Positions 16,737 through 25,395 of a stretch of DNA of 64,000 bases are shown here, in pieces. The position numbers were made by a program, and so were the translations under genes. The notes beneath the pieces were generated by a model. The model was not told the DNA's origin and did not search any database. It saw only the letters and a program-made list of their open reading frames with translations. The stretch is from positions 62,001 to 126,000 of the forward strand of contig NZ_AWZR01000007.1 in assembly GCF_000472505.1 (NCBI RefSeq). The letters are read 5' to 3'. The DNA comes from Luteimonas sp. J29 (GTDB lineage Bacteria > Pseudomonadota > Gammaproteobacteria > Xanthomonadales > Xanthomonadaceae). The number at the start of each line of letters is the position of its first letter. The stretch's first letter is position 1.

Positions 16737-17908
16737 AAGGCCGCCCGGATCTTCAGGAAGAAGTAGGCGTCGTCCCGGTAGCCGTAGGCCACCCGCTTGA
16801 TGACCTTGATCTTGTTGTTGATGCCTTCGACCAGATTGGTTCCCAGCGGCCAGCGGCAGTGGGCCAGGATCCCCGACAGGTAGGGCTCGAGCCGCCGCAC
16901 GAACACGCGCAGCGGCTCCAGGCCGCTGCGCAGGGCTCGTCGCTTCCAGCTCTTCCACGCTTTCCAGGCCCATGCCTCGCGCCGGTAGCGCCATAGCCCC
17001 TTCAGGCCTTCTTTCAGCAGGTAGACCGTCAACAAGGCCTTGTTGGCCGCCAGCAGCTCTTCCAGCCGCACCACCTGCTCGTCGGGCACGTTCTCCCGAT
17101 TACGAAGTAGCAGCCAGCGCGATGTCTTGACCACCCGCCGGGCCGGCTTATCGGCGCGCAGCCGGTCTGCCTCGTCCACCCGGACCCGGTCGATCACCTC
17201 CCGGCCGTACTTGGCCACGACATGGAACAGGTCGTAGACGACCTCCGCGTTCGGGCAATGCGCCCGAACCTCCAGGTCGTAGGCGGAGTTCATGTCCATC
17301 GCCACGGCGCGGACCTGGGCGCAGCGCACCGGGCCCAGCAGCTCAAAAAACGGCCTGATTTCCGCTCTCGAACGCCCGCGCCCCACCCACAGCACCCGCT
17401 TGCGCTCGGGGTCGACCACCACGGTCGCGTACCGGTGGCCCTTCTGGATCGCGAACTCGTCCATCGCCAGCAGCCGCACGCCGTCCAGGTTCGGCGGGCC
17501 CAGCGAGCGCTCCAGATGCCGGAAGTCGATCGCTTTGACCGTCTTCCAGTCCAGCCCGAACCACCGGGCGGTGTGCCGCACCGATGTCCCGGCGCACAGC
17601 CGGGCCACGCTCTCGGCCAGCCGCCGGGTCACCCGGGCGTGGGGGTCTAGCCAGTCCAGTCGCTCAAGCCTCGGGCCGCAGCGCGGGCAGGCCAGGCGCA
17701 GCCGCGGTACCCACAATTCCACCGCGTATTCGAACAGCGGCAGGTCCCGGATCCGGCGAACGGTCTGGTCGTGGATGGCCGCTACCGGCTGGTCACAGCC
17801 CGAACAAAGGCGCTCTGCGCCTTCTACGGGCCAGTTCCAGCACCGCCCAGGACTGGCCGCCCCGATCCTCCTGACGCCAATCCCATACGCGATAACCCTT
17901 CCAGCCAC
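16721..17908 (-). CDS. ISL3-family transposase
   Basis: 395 residues. The N-terminal zinc-finger-like region has CSGC near residue 35 and CPRC near residue 75; the DDE catalytic domain shows LLAMDEFAIQKGHRY (first Asp), VAMDMNSAYD (second Asp) and TNLVEGINNKIKVIKR (Glu). This order is characteristic of ISL3 transposases. The frame is complete and uninterrupted, so the element could still be active. Start ATG 17908 is 115 bases inside the right end, and the stop overlaps the left inverted repeat. The gene runs opposite to the flanking TBDR and sulfotransferase genes. Confidence 0.95.
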   Translation of the reverse strand: MAGRVIAYGIGVRRIGAASPGRCWNWPVEGAERLCSGCDQPVAAIHDQTVRRIRDLPLFEYAVELWVPRLRLACPRCGPRLERLDWLDPHARVTRRLAESVARLCAGTSVRHTARWFGLDWKTVKAIDFRHLERSLGPPNLDGVRLLAMDEFAIQKGHRYATVVVDPERKRVLWVGRGRSRAEIRPFFELLGPVRCAQVRAVAMDMNSAYDLEVRAHCPNAEVVYDLFHVVAKYGREVIDRVRVDEADRLRADKPARRVVKTSRWLLLRNRENVPDEQVVRLEELLAANKALLTVYLLKEGLKGLWRYRREAWAWKAWKSWKRRALRSGLEPLRVFVRRLEPYLSGILAHCRWPLGTNLVEGINNKIKVIKRVAYGYRDDAYFFLKIRAAFPGLG

Positions 17909-18001
17909 CCAGCTGGGACATACAATCCACTTCGGCCACGTCCGGCCCCGTTTTGTTGCCTCGAGAACAACAATTCTGCCGGGTCGGCCGTGCGCCTCTC
18001 T

Positions 18002-18023
18002 CCCCTCAGTTGGGAGAAGAACC
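18002..18023 (-). repeat. ISL3 right terminal inverted repeat
   Basis: 22 bases ending GGGAGAAGAACC, complementary to the left end with four mismatches. It is followed directly by GTTTTTTT. Confidence 0.88.
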
Positions 18024-18100
18024 GTTTTTTTCGCGTCCGGACTGCGCCGGACCCGTATCCGCTACGATAGGCGGCAGCCAACGCCACACAGCGGAACAAC

Positions 18101-19714
18101 ATGAGCGCAGCACCCCCCAGGCCGCCCGTCGATCCCGTCGCGCAGGCCGTACAGGCGATCCGCACCGGTTACGCGATGATCGCCAACGGCAGGGCCGCGG
18201 ACGCGCTGGAGGTGTCGCGCCGGCTGCTCGATGCCTTCCCCGCGAGCGTGCAGGTGCTGGTGTTCGCCGCCGAGGCGTCGCTCGCCAACGGCGACCCGCA
18301 CGCCGCCCTGGCGCACCTCGACGCCGCGCTGCAGGCCAGCAACGGCGACAGCGCCCTGAAGATCAAGAAGGCCGAGCTGCTGCAGCAGATGCGCCAGCGC
18401 CGAGCCGCGATCGCGCTGGTCGCCGAGGCGGCGGCCGAACTTCCCGGTGACGGCAGGGCCAGCTGGCGCGCCGGCGCCATCACCAACAGCTGCAACGACC
18501 CGCGCGCGGCGATCGCGCACTACGAACGGGCCCGCTCCCTGCTCGGCGACCCGCCGCCGCTGCTCTACGACCTGGCCGTCGCCCAGTTCTTCAGCGGCGA
18601 GTTCGACGATGCCGAACGCAACCTCGACCGGATGCTGGCGGCTGATCCGCAGGCCGGGCACGCCCTCTACCTGCGCTCGACGCTGCGCCGGCAGACGCCC
18701 GACCGCAACCACGTCGCCGACCTCGAGCAGCGCCTGGCGGCCGGGTTCGAGCGCCCCGCCGCGGAAGCGGCGGCGCGCTACGCGCTCGCCAAGGAACTCG
18801 AGGACCTGGGCGAGCACGAGCGCTCGTTCGCGGAACTGTCGAAGGCGGCGTCCACGCTGCGGGCGACCTTCCAGTACGACCTCGCCAGCGAACTCCAGGC
18901 GATGGACGACATCTGCCGCGCCTACACGCCGGAGGTGATGGCGGACGCCGCGGACGGGGACGAGGGCGCCGACGCGATCTTCATCGTGGGCATGCCGCGG
19001 ACCGGCACCACCCTGGCCGAACGCATGCTGGCGCGCACCGGCCATGTCGCCGCGGCGGGCGAGCTGCTCGACTTCGGCAACCTGCTGGGGCTGATGACCG
19101 GGCGCGTGGACCCGGCCGCGGGCGCGAATCCCGCCGAGCGGTCGCTGCACGTCGACTTCGCCTCGCTCGGCCGCGAGTACCTGCGCGGGGCGCGGGACAC
19201 GGCAGGCCCGTGCCGGATGTTCATCGACAAGATGCCGATCAACTTCCTGTACCTCGGCGCGATCCGCAAGGCGCTGCCGAAGGCCCGCATCGTGCACCTG
19301 AGCCGGGATCCGCTCGACACCTGCTACGCCGTGTACAAGACGCTGTTCTTCAGCGCGTACAAGTTCTCGTACGACCAGTCGGAACTGGCGGACTACTACG
19401 CCGGCTACCGGCGCATGATGCGGCACTGGCACGAGGTCATGCCGGGGCAGATCCTCGACATCCGCTACGAGGACCTGGTCCGGAACCCGGAGGCCGAATC
19501 ACGGCGCCTGCTCGAATGGTGCGGGCTGGAATGGCACCCGGGCGTGCTCGAGGCCGGTGGCGCCGACGCCGCGGTCGCCACGGCAAGCGCGGCGCAGGTG
19601 CGCGAACCGGTGCACAGCCGCTCGATCCACAGCTCCCGCCGCCACCTCGACGGGCTGGCACCGCTGCGCGAACGGCTCGCCCTGGCGGGCCTGGATCCGG
19701 TCGGCGCGAACTGA
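18101..19714 (+). CDS. TPR-sulfotransferase fusion protein 1
   Basis: 537 residues. The first about 270 are helical TPR repeats (for example ALAHLDAALQASNGDSALKI, DDAERNLDRMLAADPQAGH). From about residue 290 a PAPS-dependent sulfotransferase domain begins: the 5'-phosphosulfate loop FIVGMPRTGTTLAERML and the 3'-phosphate region IVHLSRDPLDTCYAVYKTLF, with FIDKMPINFLYLG between them. Such fusions are common next to TBDR genes, but their substrate is unknown. The domain is related to protein and glycan sulfotransferases, and the TPR part suggests a protein partner. No signal peptide is visible, so it should act in the cytoplasm. It starts 77 bases beyond the right end of the IS, which may have cut it off from upstream transcription; TACGAT at 18064 may be a -10. 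Confidence 0.88.
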   Translation: MSAAPPRPPVDPVAQAVQAIRTGYAMIANGRAADALEVSRRLLDAFPASVQVLVFAAEASLANGDPHAALAHLDAALQASNGDSALKIKKAELLQQMRQRRAAIALVAEAAAELPGDGRASWRAGAITNSCNDPRAAIAHYERARSLLGDPPPLLYDLAVAQFFSGEFDDAERNLDRMLAADPQAGHALYLRSTLRRQTPDRNHVADLEQRLAAGFERPAAEAAARYALAKELEDLGEHERSFAELSKAASTLRATFQYDLASELQAMDDICRAYTPEVMADAADGDEGADAIFIVGMPRTGTTLAERMLARTGHVAAAGELLDFGNLLGLMTGRVDPAAGANPAERSLHVDFASLGREYLRGARDTAGPCRMFIDKMPINFLYLGAIRKALPKARIVHLSRDPLDTCYAVYKTLFFSAYKFSYDQSELADYYAGYRRMMRHWHEVMPGQILDIRYEDLVRNPEAESRRLLEWCGLEWHPGVLEAGGADAAVATASAAQVREPVHSRSIHSSRRHLDGLAPLRERLALAGLDPVGAN

Positions 19715-19739
19715 ACGCCGGCGGCCGGCCGGGGTTACG

Positions 19740-20087
19740 TCAGTTGGCCTTGACCGGGATCGGCTGGCTGTCGATCTCGCGCATCTTGTTGCGCGCCGCC
19801 AGTTCCACCTCGTTCCAGTAGGCGCGCGTCTTGCAGACCTTCGCGCCCATCCGGCTGCCGGTCTGGACGATGTACTTGCATACCCGCTGGTTCGGATCGT
19901 CGTCGCGGGCGCGCGCGGCGCGCCCTGCCCGGGCCGGGGCGGCCTCTGTGGCCTGGGGCGCCGCCGCTTCTCCGGCGGTGGCCGCCGCCTCGTCGGCCTG
20001 CGCCGTTGCGACGGTCTGCGCGGGTGGATCGCCGCCGAGCATCCCGGCGAGCAGGACCACTGGAACGAAGAGCAGGTGCGGAGTCAT
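19740..20087 (-). CDS. small exported protein with a conserved Cys-containing C-terminal motif
   Basis: 115 residues. The N-terminus MTPHLLFVPVVLLAGMLGG resembles a signal peptide without a strong positive end; an Ala-rich linker follows, then a compact C-terminal part RVCKYIVQTGSRMGAKVCKT followed by RAYWNEVE. Short secreted proteins with a C...TGSRxG..VC.TRxxW pattern are common in alpha- and gammaproteobacteria, with no function assigned that I know. The two cysteines may pair. Its position inside the TPR-enzyme cluster, convergent with sulfotransferase 1 (25 bases between stops), makes it a possible but untested substrate. Confidence 0.65.
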   Translation of the reverse strand: MTPHLLFVPVVLLAGMLGGDPPAQTVATAQADEAAATAGEAAAPQATEAAPARAGRAARARDDDPNQRVCKYIVQTGSRMGAKVCKTRAYWNEVELAARNKMREIDSQPIPVKAN

Positions 20088-20214
20088 GGCGGGGGTTCGC
20101 TGCGGGCTTCCACGGGACCGTGCGACCGGCGAGCCCGTCGCCCGGCTGACGGCAAGTCGGTGCAGGCGGGCGCCTGCGGGCCTGTCCTCCTTCTAGCACA
20201 GCAGGCCCGGCGTG

Positions 20215-22059
20215 TCACAGCGGCGCCGGGGCCGGCTGGGCGTCGAAGGCGATGGTCAATCGCGGCCGGTCGTCGCTGAACGGAATGGTCCCGTGCCACA
20301 TGTAGGACGGGAACAGCACCAGGCGTCCCGGGCGCGGCCGGATCACCCGGCGCGGGGGAAGCTCGAGGCCGAGCTCCTCCAGCGGCTGGCCGAACTGGAT
20401 CCAGCCAGCGTGGTCGCCCTCCTCCTGCGCCAGCATCGAGGGCGGGAGGGCGACGTAGAACGCCGAACTCAACCAGCCCTCGTTGTGGATGTGATTGGCA
20501 TGGCGTCCCGAGGACTGCAGGCGAACGGACCACGAGCCGCAGTAGCGGATGCCGCGGTCCACGCGCGACAGGAACGGATGCGCGGGGTCCCGGGGGAGCG
20601 CGGGCAGCCAGGCCTCCACCGCGCGCCGGATCGCGACCGCCGCGGCCCCGAGGACCGGGTCGTCCCGGCCGAACAGGCGCCCCGGGGTCTGCGATCCGGT
20701 GCGTACGCTTTGCGCCATCGGCTCGCGTGCGGCCTGGTGCAAGGCGTGCAGGCGTTGCTCGAGGCGTTCCAGCGCGCCTGGCGCGTGAGCCGGGTCGAGG
20801 TCCACCTCCACCTCCGCGATCAGGCGTTCGTAGTCGCACAGCCACCATTCGCGCGGGTCCCCGGCCAGGCGCCAGCACACCGACAGCAACGCCCAGCCTT
20901 CCTGGTTGCGTGGATCGAGCGCCACCGCCTGCGCCGCACAACGCCCGGCCAGGCCTGGATCACCGGTGCGCAGCGCGTGGCGGGCGCAGGCGTCGAGGAA
21001 CGCGGGACTGGAGCGTTCGAGCTTCGGTCGCGCCGCGGCGTACAGCCGACCCGCCTCGTCGAGCCGGCCGAGCCGGGCGTGCGCGTCGGCGCAGAACCAT
21101 TGCAGCACGGGGTCGTCGCGGTCGCGGTGCATTGCCGGTTCGAGAAGCGCCAGCGCCTCGGTGGCCCGGCCGGCGCTCGTCAGCATGCCGGACAGGCGCA
21201 GCAGCAAGCCGCGATCGCCTGCGCGGCGGCGCGCCGCGCGCACGAACGCGGCGAACGGGTCTTCCCCGGGAGCGAGGCCGGGACCGTGCTCCCAGAGCAG
21301 GTGGGCCAGCGTGGCGTGTCCATCCACGTAGTCGGGATGCCGCTCGACCAGCTGGCGCGCGTGGGCCAGCGCCGCGCTGGCCTCGCCGGCGTCGTGGAGG
21401 ACGCCGACCAGGACATCGTCCAGCTCCGGGCCCGCGTATCCCAGCCGCCGCGCCTGATCGAGGCACGCCCGGGCCGGCCCGAGCCGGCCGAGCAGGCGCA
21501 ACACGACCGCACGGCCGATCCAGGCCCGGGGGTTCTCGGGGGCGAGCGTCGTGGCGCGCTCGAATGCCGCGTCGGCCGCCTCGGGCTGGTCGAGCGCGCG
21601 CAGCGCGTTGCCCAGTCCATGCCAGGCCCTGTGCGAACCCGGGTCGAGGCGCGTCGCCTGTTCGAACGCAACCCGCGCCCGTGCATGCTCGCCGGCGCGG
21701 GCGGCGACCAGCCCGCGCTGCAGGCACACCGGTGCGCTGTCCGGCAGCGCCTCGAGCACCTGTAACGCATCCTGGAGGCGACCGTCGCGGGAGAGCCAGC
21801 GCGAGAAGTTGAGGCCGACCTCGGCCGATCGCGGCGCCAGCTGCAGCGCGCGGCGAAAGGCCTGGTCCGCGCCTGCCCGGTCGCCGAGCTCGGCCAGGCC
21901 CATCGCCACCACGTGCCACGCGTCGGCGCTGCCCGGGACGGCGGACGCGAGTTCGCGCGCCACCGCCAGGGCGCGGCGGGGATCCCCCGAGCGCAGCGCC
22001 TCGAATGCAGCGCGCAGGCGCTTGGTCTGTTCCGGCGTCAACGACGGCGACGCCGGCAT
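20215..22059 (-). CDS. TPR protein with C-terminal 2OG-Fe(II) oxygenase domain
   Basis: 614 residues. About 13 TPR-like units fill residues 1-400 (AWHVVAMGLAELGDRAGADQ, AWHGLGNALRALDQPEAADA). The last about 200 residues resemble the putative 2OG-Fe(II) oxygenase family PF13759/TIGR02466: HANHIHNEGWLSSAFYVALP near residue 520 supplies metal ligands, and MWHGTIPFSDDRPRLTIAFD near 585 supplies the distal His and the Arg expected to hold 2-oxoglutarate. It would hydroxylate or oxidise a substrate in the cytoplasm; none is known. The 3' end is 127 bases from the small exported gene's start, and its start is 4 bases from the next upstream gene on the same strand, so 22064-22513 and this gene look like one operon. 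Confidence 0.82.
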   Translation of the reverse strand: MPASPSLTPEQTKRLRAAFEALRSGDPRRALAVARELASAVPGSADAWHVVAMGLAELGDRAGADQAFRRALQLAPRSAEVGLNFSRWLSRDGRLQDALQVLEALPDSAPVCLQRGLVAARAGEHARARVAFEQATRLDPGSHRAWHGLGNALRALDQPEAADAAFERATTLAPENPRAWIGRAVVLRLLGRLGPARACLDQARRLGYAGPELDDVLVGVLHDAGEASAALAHARQLVERHPDYVDGHATLAHLLWEHGPGLAPGEDPFAAFVRAARRRAGDRGLLLRLSGMLTSAGRATEALALLEPAMHRDRDDPVLQWFCADAHARLGRLDEAGRLYAAARPKLERSSPAFLDACARHALRTGDPGLAGRCAAQAVALDPRNQEGWALLSVCWRLAGDPREWWLCDYERLIAEVEVDLDPAHAPGALERLEQRLHALHQAAREPMAQSVRTGSQTPGRLFGRDDPVLGAAAVAIRRAVEAWLPALPRDPAHPFLSRVDRGIRYCGSWSVRLQSSGRHANHIHNEGWLSSAFYVALPPSMLAQEEGDHAGWIQFGQPLEELGLELPPRRVIRPRPGRLVLFPSYMWHGTIPFSDDRPRLTIAFDAQPAPAPL

Positions 22060-22063
22060 CCCC

Positions 22064-22513
22064 TCAACGCACCCGCTTGACCCGGAGCCCGACGCCGGCC
22101 GCGGTGACGAGGATATAGCTGCCCATCGCGCCCTTGCGGACCGTCACCTCGTCGCCTTCGTTCGTGGGTCCGCGCATCGTCGCCTCGGTCAGCGTCCATA
22201 CCTGGCCGTTGTCCAGGGTGATCGTCCGCCCTCCGTTGGCGTGGACCACGCGCGTGATCGTGCTGGTGATCCGGTCGGCCTCGTCCGCCTGGGGCGGGGC
22301 GGCCGGATCGCGCATCGGCGGCGGCGGCTCCTGGCGCCCGAACCGGTCGAGCACGCGTTGCCGCGCCGCCTCGCGCACCGACTCGGACGGCGGGAAGGCG
22401 CGGTCGTAGCACGCCAGCCGCTGCTCGGGATCAGGCACTTCGGCACAGGGATGTTCCGCGGACTGCACCGCGCCCGCCAGCAGGACACCGGGCAACAGCC
22501 ATGCCATTCGCAT
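22064..22513 (-). CDS. small exported protein, unknown function
   Basis: 149 residues from ATG 22513, or 158 from ATG 22540. The N-terminal MAWLLPGVLLAGAVQSAEH is a signal peptide. The mature protein begins with PCAEVPDPEQRLACYDRAFP, a Cys pair followed by an RLxCYD pattern that recurs in small periplasmic proteins of gammaproteobacteria. The C-terminal about 70 residues look like a small beta-barrel (RTITLDNGQVWTLTE, EVTVRKGAMGSYILVT). I do not recognise a function. It is the first gene of a short operon with the TPR-2OG oxygenase, sharing a 33-bp divergent promoter region with sulfotransferase 2. TAGTAT at 22566-22561 on its strand matches the -10 seen at both TBDR genes. Confidence 0.65.
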   Translation of the reverse strand: MRMAWLLPGVLLAGAVQSAEHPCAEVPDPEQRLACYDRAFPPSESVREAARQRVLDRFGRQEPPPPMRDPAAPPQADEADRITSTITRVVHANGGRTITLDNGQVWTLTEATMRGPTNEGDEVTVRKGAMGSYILVTAAGVGLRVKRVR

Positions 22514-22552
22514 CGCAAACACCGCCACCGGGCGCTCCATCCGATTCGACCG

Positions 22553-22570
22553 CCGGTAGCATACTACCGG
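22553..22570. promoter_or_regulatory. palindrome in a divergent promoter
   Basis: Perfect inverted repeat CCGGTAG (22553-22559) and CTACCGG (22564-22570) with spacer CATA. It sits in the 33 bases between the minus-strand exported gene (ATG 22540) and the plus-strand sulfotransferase gene (ATG 22574), three bases from the latter. On the minus strand it contains TAGTAT. It could be an operator for both genes. Confidence 0.5.
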
Positions 22571-22573
22571 CCG

Positions 22574-24106
22574 ATGAGCACACGCACGCCTCCGCCGAGC
22601 AGCGCCGACGCGACCAGGCTGGCGGCCGCGCGCGCGGACGCGCTGCTCGCCGCGCGTCGCTGGCAGGAGGCCGAAGCCGCCTACCGCCAGGTGCTCGCCG
22701 GCCAGCCCCGGTTCCCCGACGCGTGGTTCAACCTCGGCTACGCATTGCGCCGCCAGGGCAGGTTCGACGCCGCGCTCGAGGCCTATGCGCGCGCGCTCGA
22801 GCACGGCGCGAGTGCGCCCGAGTCCATCCACGTCAACCGCGCGGCGATCCTCAGCGACCATCTCCGCGACGACGACGCGGCATGCCGCGAGCTGGAGGCC
22901 GCGCTGCGGCTGGCACCGGGCCATGGGCCCGCGCTGCTCAACCTCGGCAACCTGCACGAGGAACTGGGGCGGCGCGACGAGGCGATCGATTGCTACGAAC
23001 GCCTGCTCGGCCGCCCCGGCGCCGATGCCGACGCACTGGCTGCCGAAGCGCTGGCGCGGCTGGTACAACTGCGCGCCCCTGCGTCACCCGCCGACCCGCT
23101 GCTCGCGCGGCTCGACGCCGCGAGCGCCGACGGCCGGTTGCCCGCCGCCACCCGGGCGACGATGCTGTTCGCGCTCGGCCGCGCTCGCGACGCCCTCGAC
23201 GACGCGGATGGCGCATTCGATGCGTTCTCGCGCGCCAACGCGCTGGCGCACCAGGGCTTTGCTCCCTACGACCCGGCGCAGGCCGAACGCAGGACGCGCG
23301 CCCTGGCCGCGACCGCCGCCCCCGCCCCCGCCCGCGGCGGCGCGGCGCCGGCGCAGCGCCCGCGCCCCGTGTTCATCTGCGGCATGTTCCGCTCCGGCTC
23401 GACGCTGGTGGAACGGGTGCTGGGTGGACATCCCGGGGTCGTGGCCGGCGGCGAACTCGACCTGCTTCCGCGCATGGTCGCCGGTCCGCTGGCGCCGTTC
23501 CCGGCCTCGCTGGCCCGGCTCGACGACGCGGCCTGCTCCGCGCTGGCCGGCGCCTACCTGTCCGACGCCGGCCGCCGGCTGCCCGTGCGCGAGGGCGAGG
23601 CGCCGCGCTGGTTCACCGACAAGCGTCCCGACAACTACCTGCTGGTCGGCCTGGTGAAGCGCCTGTTCCCGGACGCGAGGATCGTCCACACCGTGCGCGA
23701 TCCGCTCGACAACGCCCTGTCGATCTACATGCAGCACCTCAACCCGCGCGCGTTCCCGTACGCGGGTAGGCTCCAGGACATCGGCCACGCGTTCGGCGAG
23801 TACCGGCGCCTGATGGCGCACTGGAAGGCGCTGTACCCGGGCGACATCCACGACGTGGACTACGACGCCTTCGTCGCTTCGCCGCGCGAGGTGCTCGCCC
23901 CGCTGCTCGGGTTCCTCGACCTGCCGTGGCACGAGGCGTGCCTGGACTTCCACCGGCGCGCGGGCAGCGTCAGGACCGCGAGCTACTGGCAGGTCCGCCG
24001 CCCGCTGTATCGCGAGGCATCGGGCCGGTGGCGGCGCTATGCGCACCTGCTCGGACCGCTGCGCGAGGCGCTCGCACGGCAGGGGGTCGACCTGCCGTCC
24101 GACTGA
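22574..24106 (+). CDS. TPR-sulfotransferase fusion protein 2
   Basis: 510 residues, second fusion of this type in the cluster. Residues about 10-230 hold TPR units (WQEAEAAYRQVLAGQPRFPD, AWFNLGYALRRQGRFDAALE, ALLNLGNLHEELGRRDEAID). The sulfotransferase domain starts near residue 265 with FICGMFRSGSTLVERVL (5'-phosphosulfate loop), then WFTDKRPDNYLLVGLVKRLF and IVHTVRDPLDNALSIYMQHL (3'-phosphate region). It differs clearly from copy 1 in sequence, so the two probably act on different sites. ATG 22574 was chosen over the upstream open frame because that frame is antisense to the TPR-2OG gene. Convergent with the Asp/Asn hydroxylase gene, 14 bases between stops. Confidence 0.88.
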   Translation: MSTRTPPPSSADATRLAAARADALLAARRWQEAEAAYRQVLAGQPRFPDAWFNLGYALRRQGRFDAALEAYARALEHGASAPESIHVNRAAILSDHLRDDDAACRELEAALRLAPGHGPALLNLGNLHEELGRRDEAIDCYERLLGRPGADADALAAEALARLVQLRAPASPADPLLARLDAASADGRLPAATRATMLFALGRARDALDDADGAFDAFSRANALAHQGFAPYDPAQAERRTRALAATAAPAPARGGAAPAQRPRPVFICGMFRSGSTLVERVLGGHPGVVAGGELDLLPRMVAGPLAPFPASLARLDDAACSALAGAYLSDAGRRLPVREGEAPRWFTDKRPDNYLLVGLVKRLFPDARIVHTVRDPLDNALSIYMQHLNPRAFPYAGRLQDIGHAFGEYRRLMAHWKALYPGDIHDVDYDAFVASPREVLAPLLGFLDLPWHEACLDFHRRAGSVRTASYWQVRRPLYREASGRWRRYAHLLGPLREALARQGVDLPSD

Positions 24107-24120
24107 GCGCCGCCCCGGGG

Positions 24121-25395
24121 TCAGGTCGCCGGCGCGGCCTCACGCCAGTCGCGCATCGCCGCCGCCAGGGCGGCCGCCAGTTCGCGCTCCTCCAGCGCCA
24201 GCAGCGGGTTCCAGACGTCGAACATCAGGATCACGCGCAGCTGCTGGCTGTCGTTGCGCGCCTCGTGCTCGATGGTGTCGTCGAACACCCAGCACTTGCC
24301 CTCGCGCCAGGCGCGGGTGTCGTAGCCGACGCGGAAGGTGCAACCCTCGGGCACGACCAGCGGCAGATGCGCTACCAGGCGCGCGTTGGTCTCGCCGGTA
24401 TGCGGCGGGATGTGCGCGCCGGGGGCGAGCGCGGAGAACATCGCGTTCGGGCACAGCCCGGCGATCTCCACCGCGTCCACCAGGGCCAGCGCCTCGGCGG
24501 TGTGGGGGCACTCGGCCAGGTGCTCCTCCACCGGCTTGCCGTGCGCGTAGAGATGGAAGCCGCTCCAGTTGCGCGAGTGGTTAAGCTTGTCCCACTGGTT
24601 GACCGGGTCGCCGGGCTTGTACTGGATGTAGGGGACGAACTCCTCGCCGCGGCGGGCGAGCATCTCCTGCAGTTCCGACTTGATCACGTCGGTGCGCGAT
24701 TCGAGCTCGCGCATCCACGGGAAATGGGCGTCGTCGTAGAAGGTCAGCGCCGGGAGCCTCGGCACGTGCAGCTGGTTGCAGATCGACGGGTACGGCCGGG
24801 TGCGCCCGGCCAGGATCGAGACCGCCTCGTCCCAGCGCGCCGTCAGCGCCTGGTCCACGGTCGTCCGCCTGGCGGCGACCCGCTGGCCGAGGAACTCCAC
24901 CAGCTCCTCGGTGTCCCGCTGCACGGCGTCACGCGCATGCTCGAGCCGCCGGCGCAGCGCCGGGGGCCACTCCGGCTCCGGCGGGGCGACCCTGAGCACG
25001 TCGCGGAACGTGGCAGCCGCGGCTCGCGTCCTGCCCTGCCGCTCGATGTACTCGGCCTTGCCCAGCAGCGCCGGCAGGAAGTACGGATCGATCTCCAGCG
25101 CGGCGATGATCGCCGCCCACTCCTGCTCGGGCTTCCCGGTTTCGCGGAACACCCTGCCGAGCGTGAGCAGGATCATGGGGTCGCGCGGCGCGCGCTGCCG
25201 CGCGCGCTGCAGCAGTTCGAGCGCCGCCGCCGCGTCGCCACGCTGGAACGCGTGCACGCCGAGGCTGAAAAGCGCCTGCACGTGGTCCGGATCGAGGGCG
25301 TGCACCCGTCCCCAGAGATGCTCGGCCTCCTGCCAGCGCCCGCCCGCGGCGGCCGCCCCGGCAGCCTTCACCAAGGATGCGACATCTGCCTGCAC
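24121..25395 (-). CDS. TPR protein with aspartyl/asparaginyl beta-hydroxylase domain
   Basis: 424 residues. The N-terminal about 190 form TPR units (WQEAEHLWGRVHALDPDHVQ, ALFSLGVHAFQRGDAAAALE). The C-terminal domain belongs to the aspartyl/asparaginyl beta-hydroxylase family: HIPPHTGETNARLVAHLPL near residue 330 and WVFDDTIEHEARNDSQQLR near 374 give the two metal-binding histidines and the Arg for 2-oxoglutarate. In animals this family hydroxylates Asp/Asn residues in EGF-like domains; bacterial TPR-fused members have unknown targets. No signal peptide. Together with its neighbours it completes a set of two sulfotransferases and two oxygenases between the two TBDR genes. The 5' side opens onto a 509-bp non-coding stretch. 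Confidence 0.87.
   Translation of the reverse strand: MQADVASLVKAAGAAAAGGRWQEAEHLWGRVHALDPDHVQALFSLGVHAFQRGDAAAALELLQRARQRAPRDPMILLTLGRVFRETGKPEQEWAAIIAALEIDPYFLPALLGKAEYIERQGRTRAAAATFRDVLRVAPPEPEWPPALRRRLEHARDAVQRDTEELVEFLGQRVAARRTTVDQALTARWDEAVSILAGRTRPYPSICNQLHVPRLPALTFYDDAHFPWMRELESRTDVIKSELQEMLARRGEEFVPYIQYKPGDPVNQWDKLNHSRNWSGFHLYAHGKPVEEHLAECPHTAEALALVDAVEIAGLCPNAMFSALAPGAHIPPHTGETNARLVAHLPLVVPEGCTFRVGYDTRAWREGKCWVFDDTIEHEARNDSQQLRVILMFDVWNPLLALEERELAAALAAAMRDWREAAPAT

Larger units (their letters stand above)
16715..18023. mobile_element. ISL3-family insertion sequence, 1309 bp, apparently intact
   Basis: Bounded by imperfect 22-bp terminal inverted repeats: the left end starts GGTTCTTCACCC and the right end finishes GGGAGAAGAACC, with 18 of 22 positions matching. 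It carries one transposase gene on the minus strand. Flanks are TTTTTTTT on the left and GTTTTTTT on the right, consistent with the 8-bp target duplication usual for ISL3 elements, with one mismatch. It lies in the T-tract of the TBDR 1 terminator, between that gene and the first TPR-sulfotransferase gene. Confidence 0.9.

Noticed and set aside
24553-24563. GAAGCCGCTCC inside the hydroxylase gene as a second REP copy
   Set aside because: Only 11 bases match, and it lies within conserved coding sequence; chance similarity.
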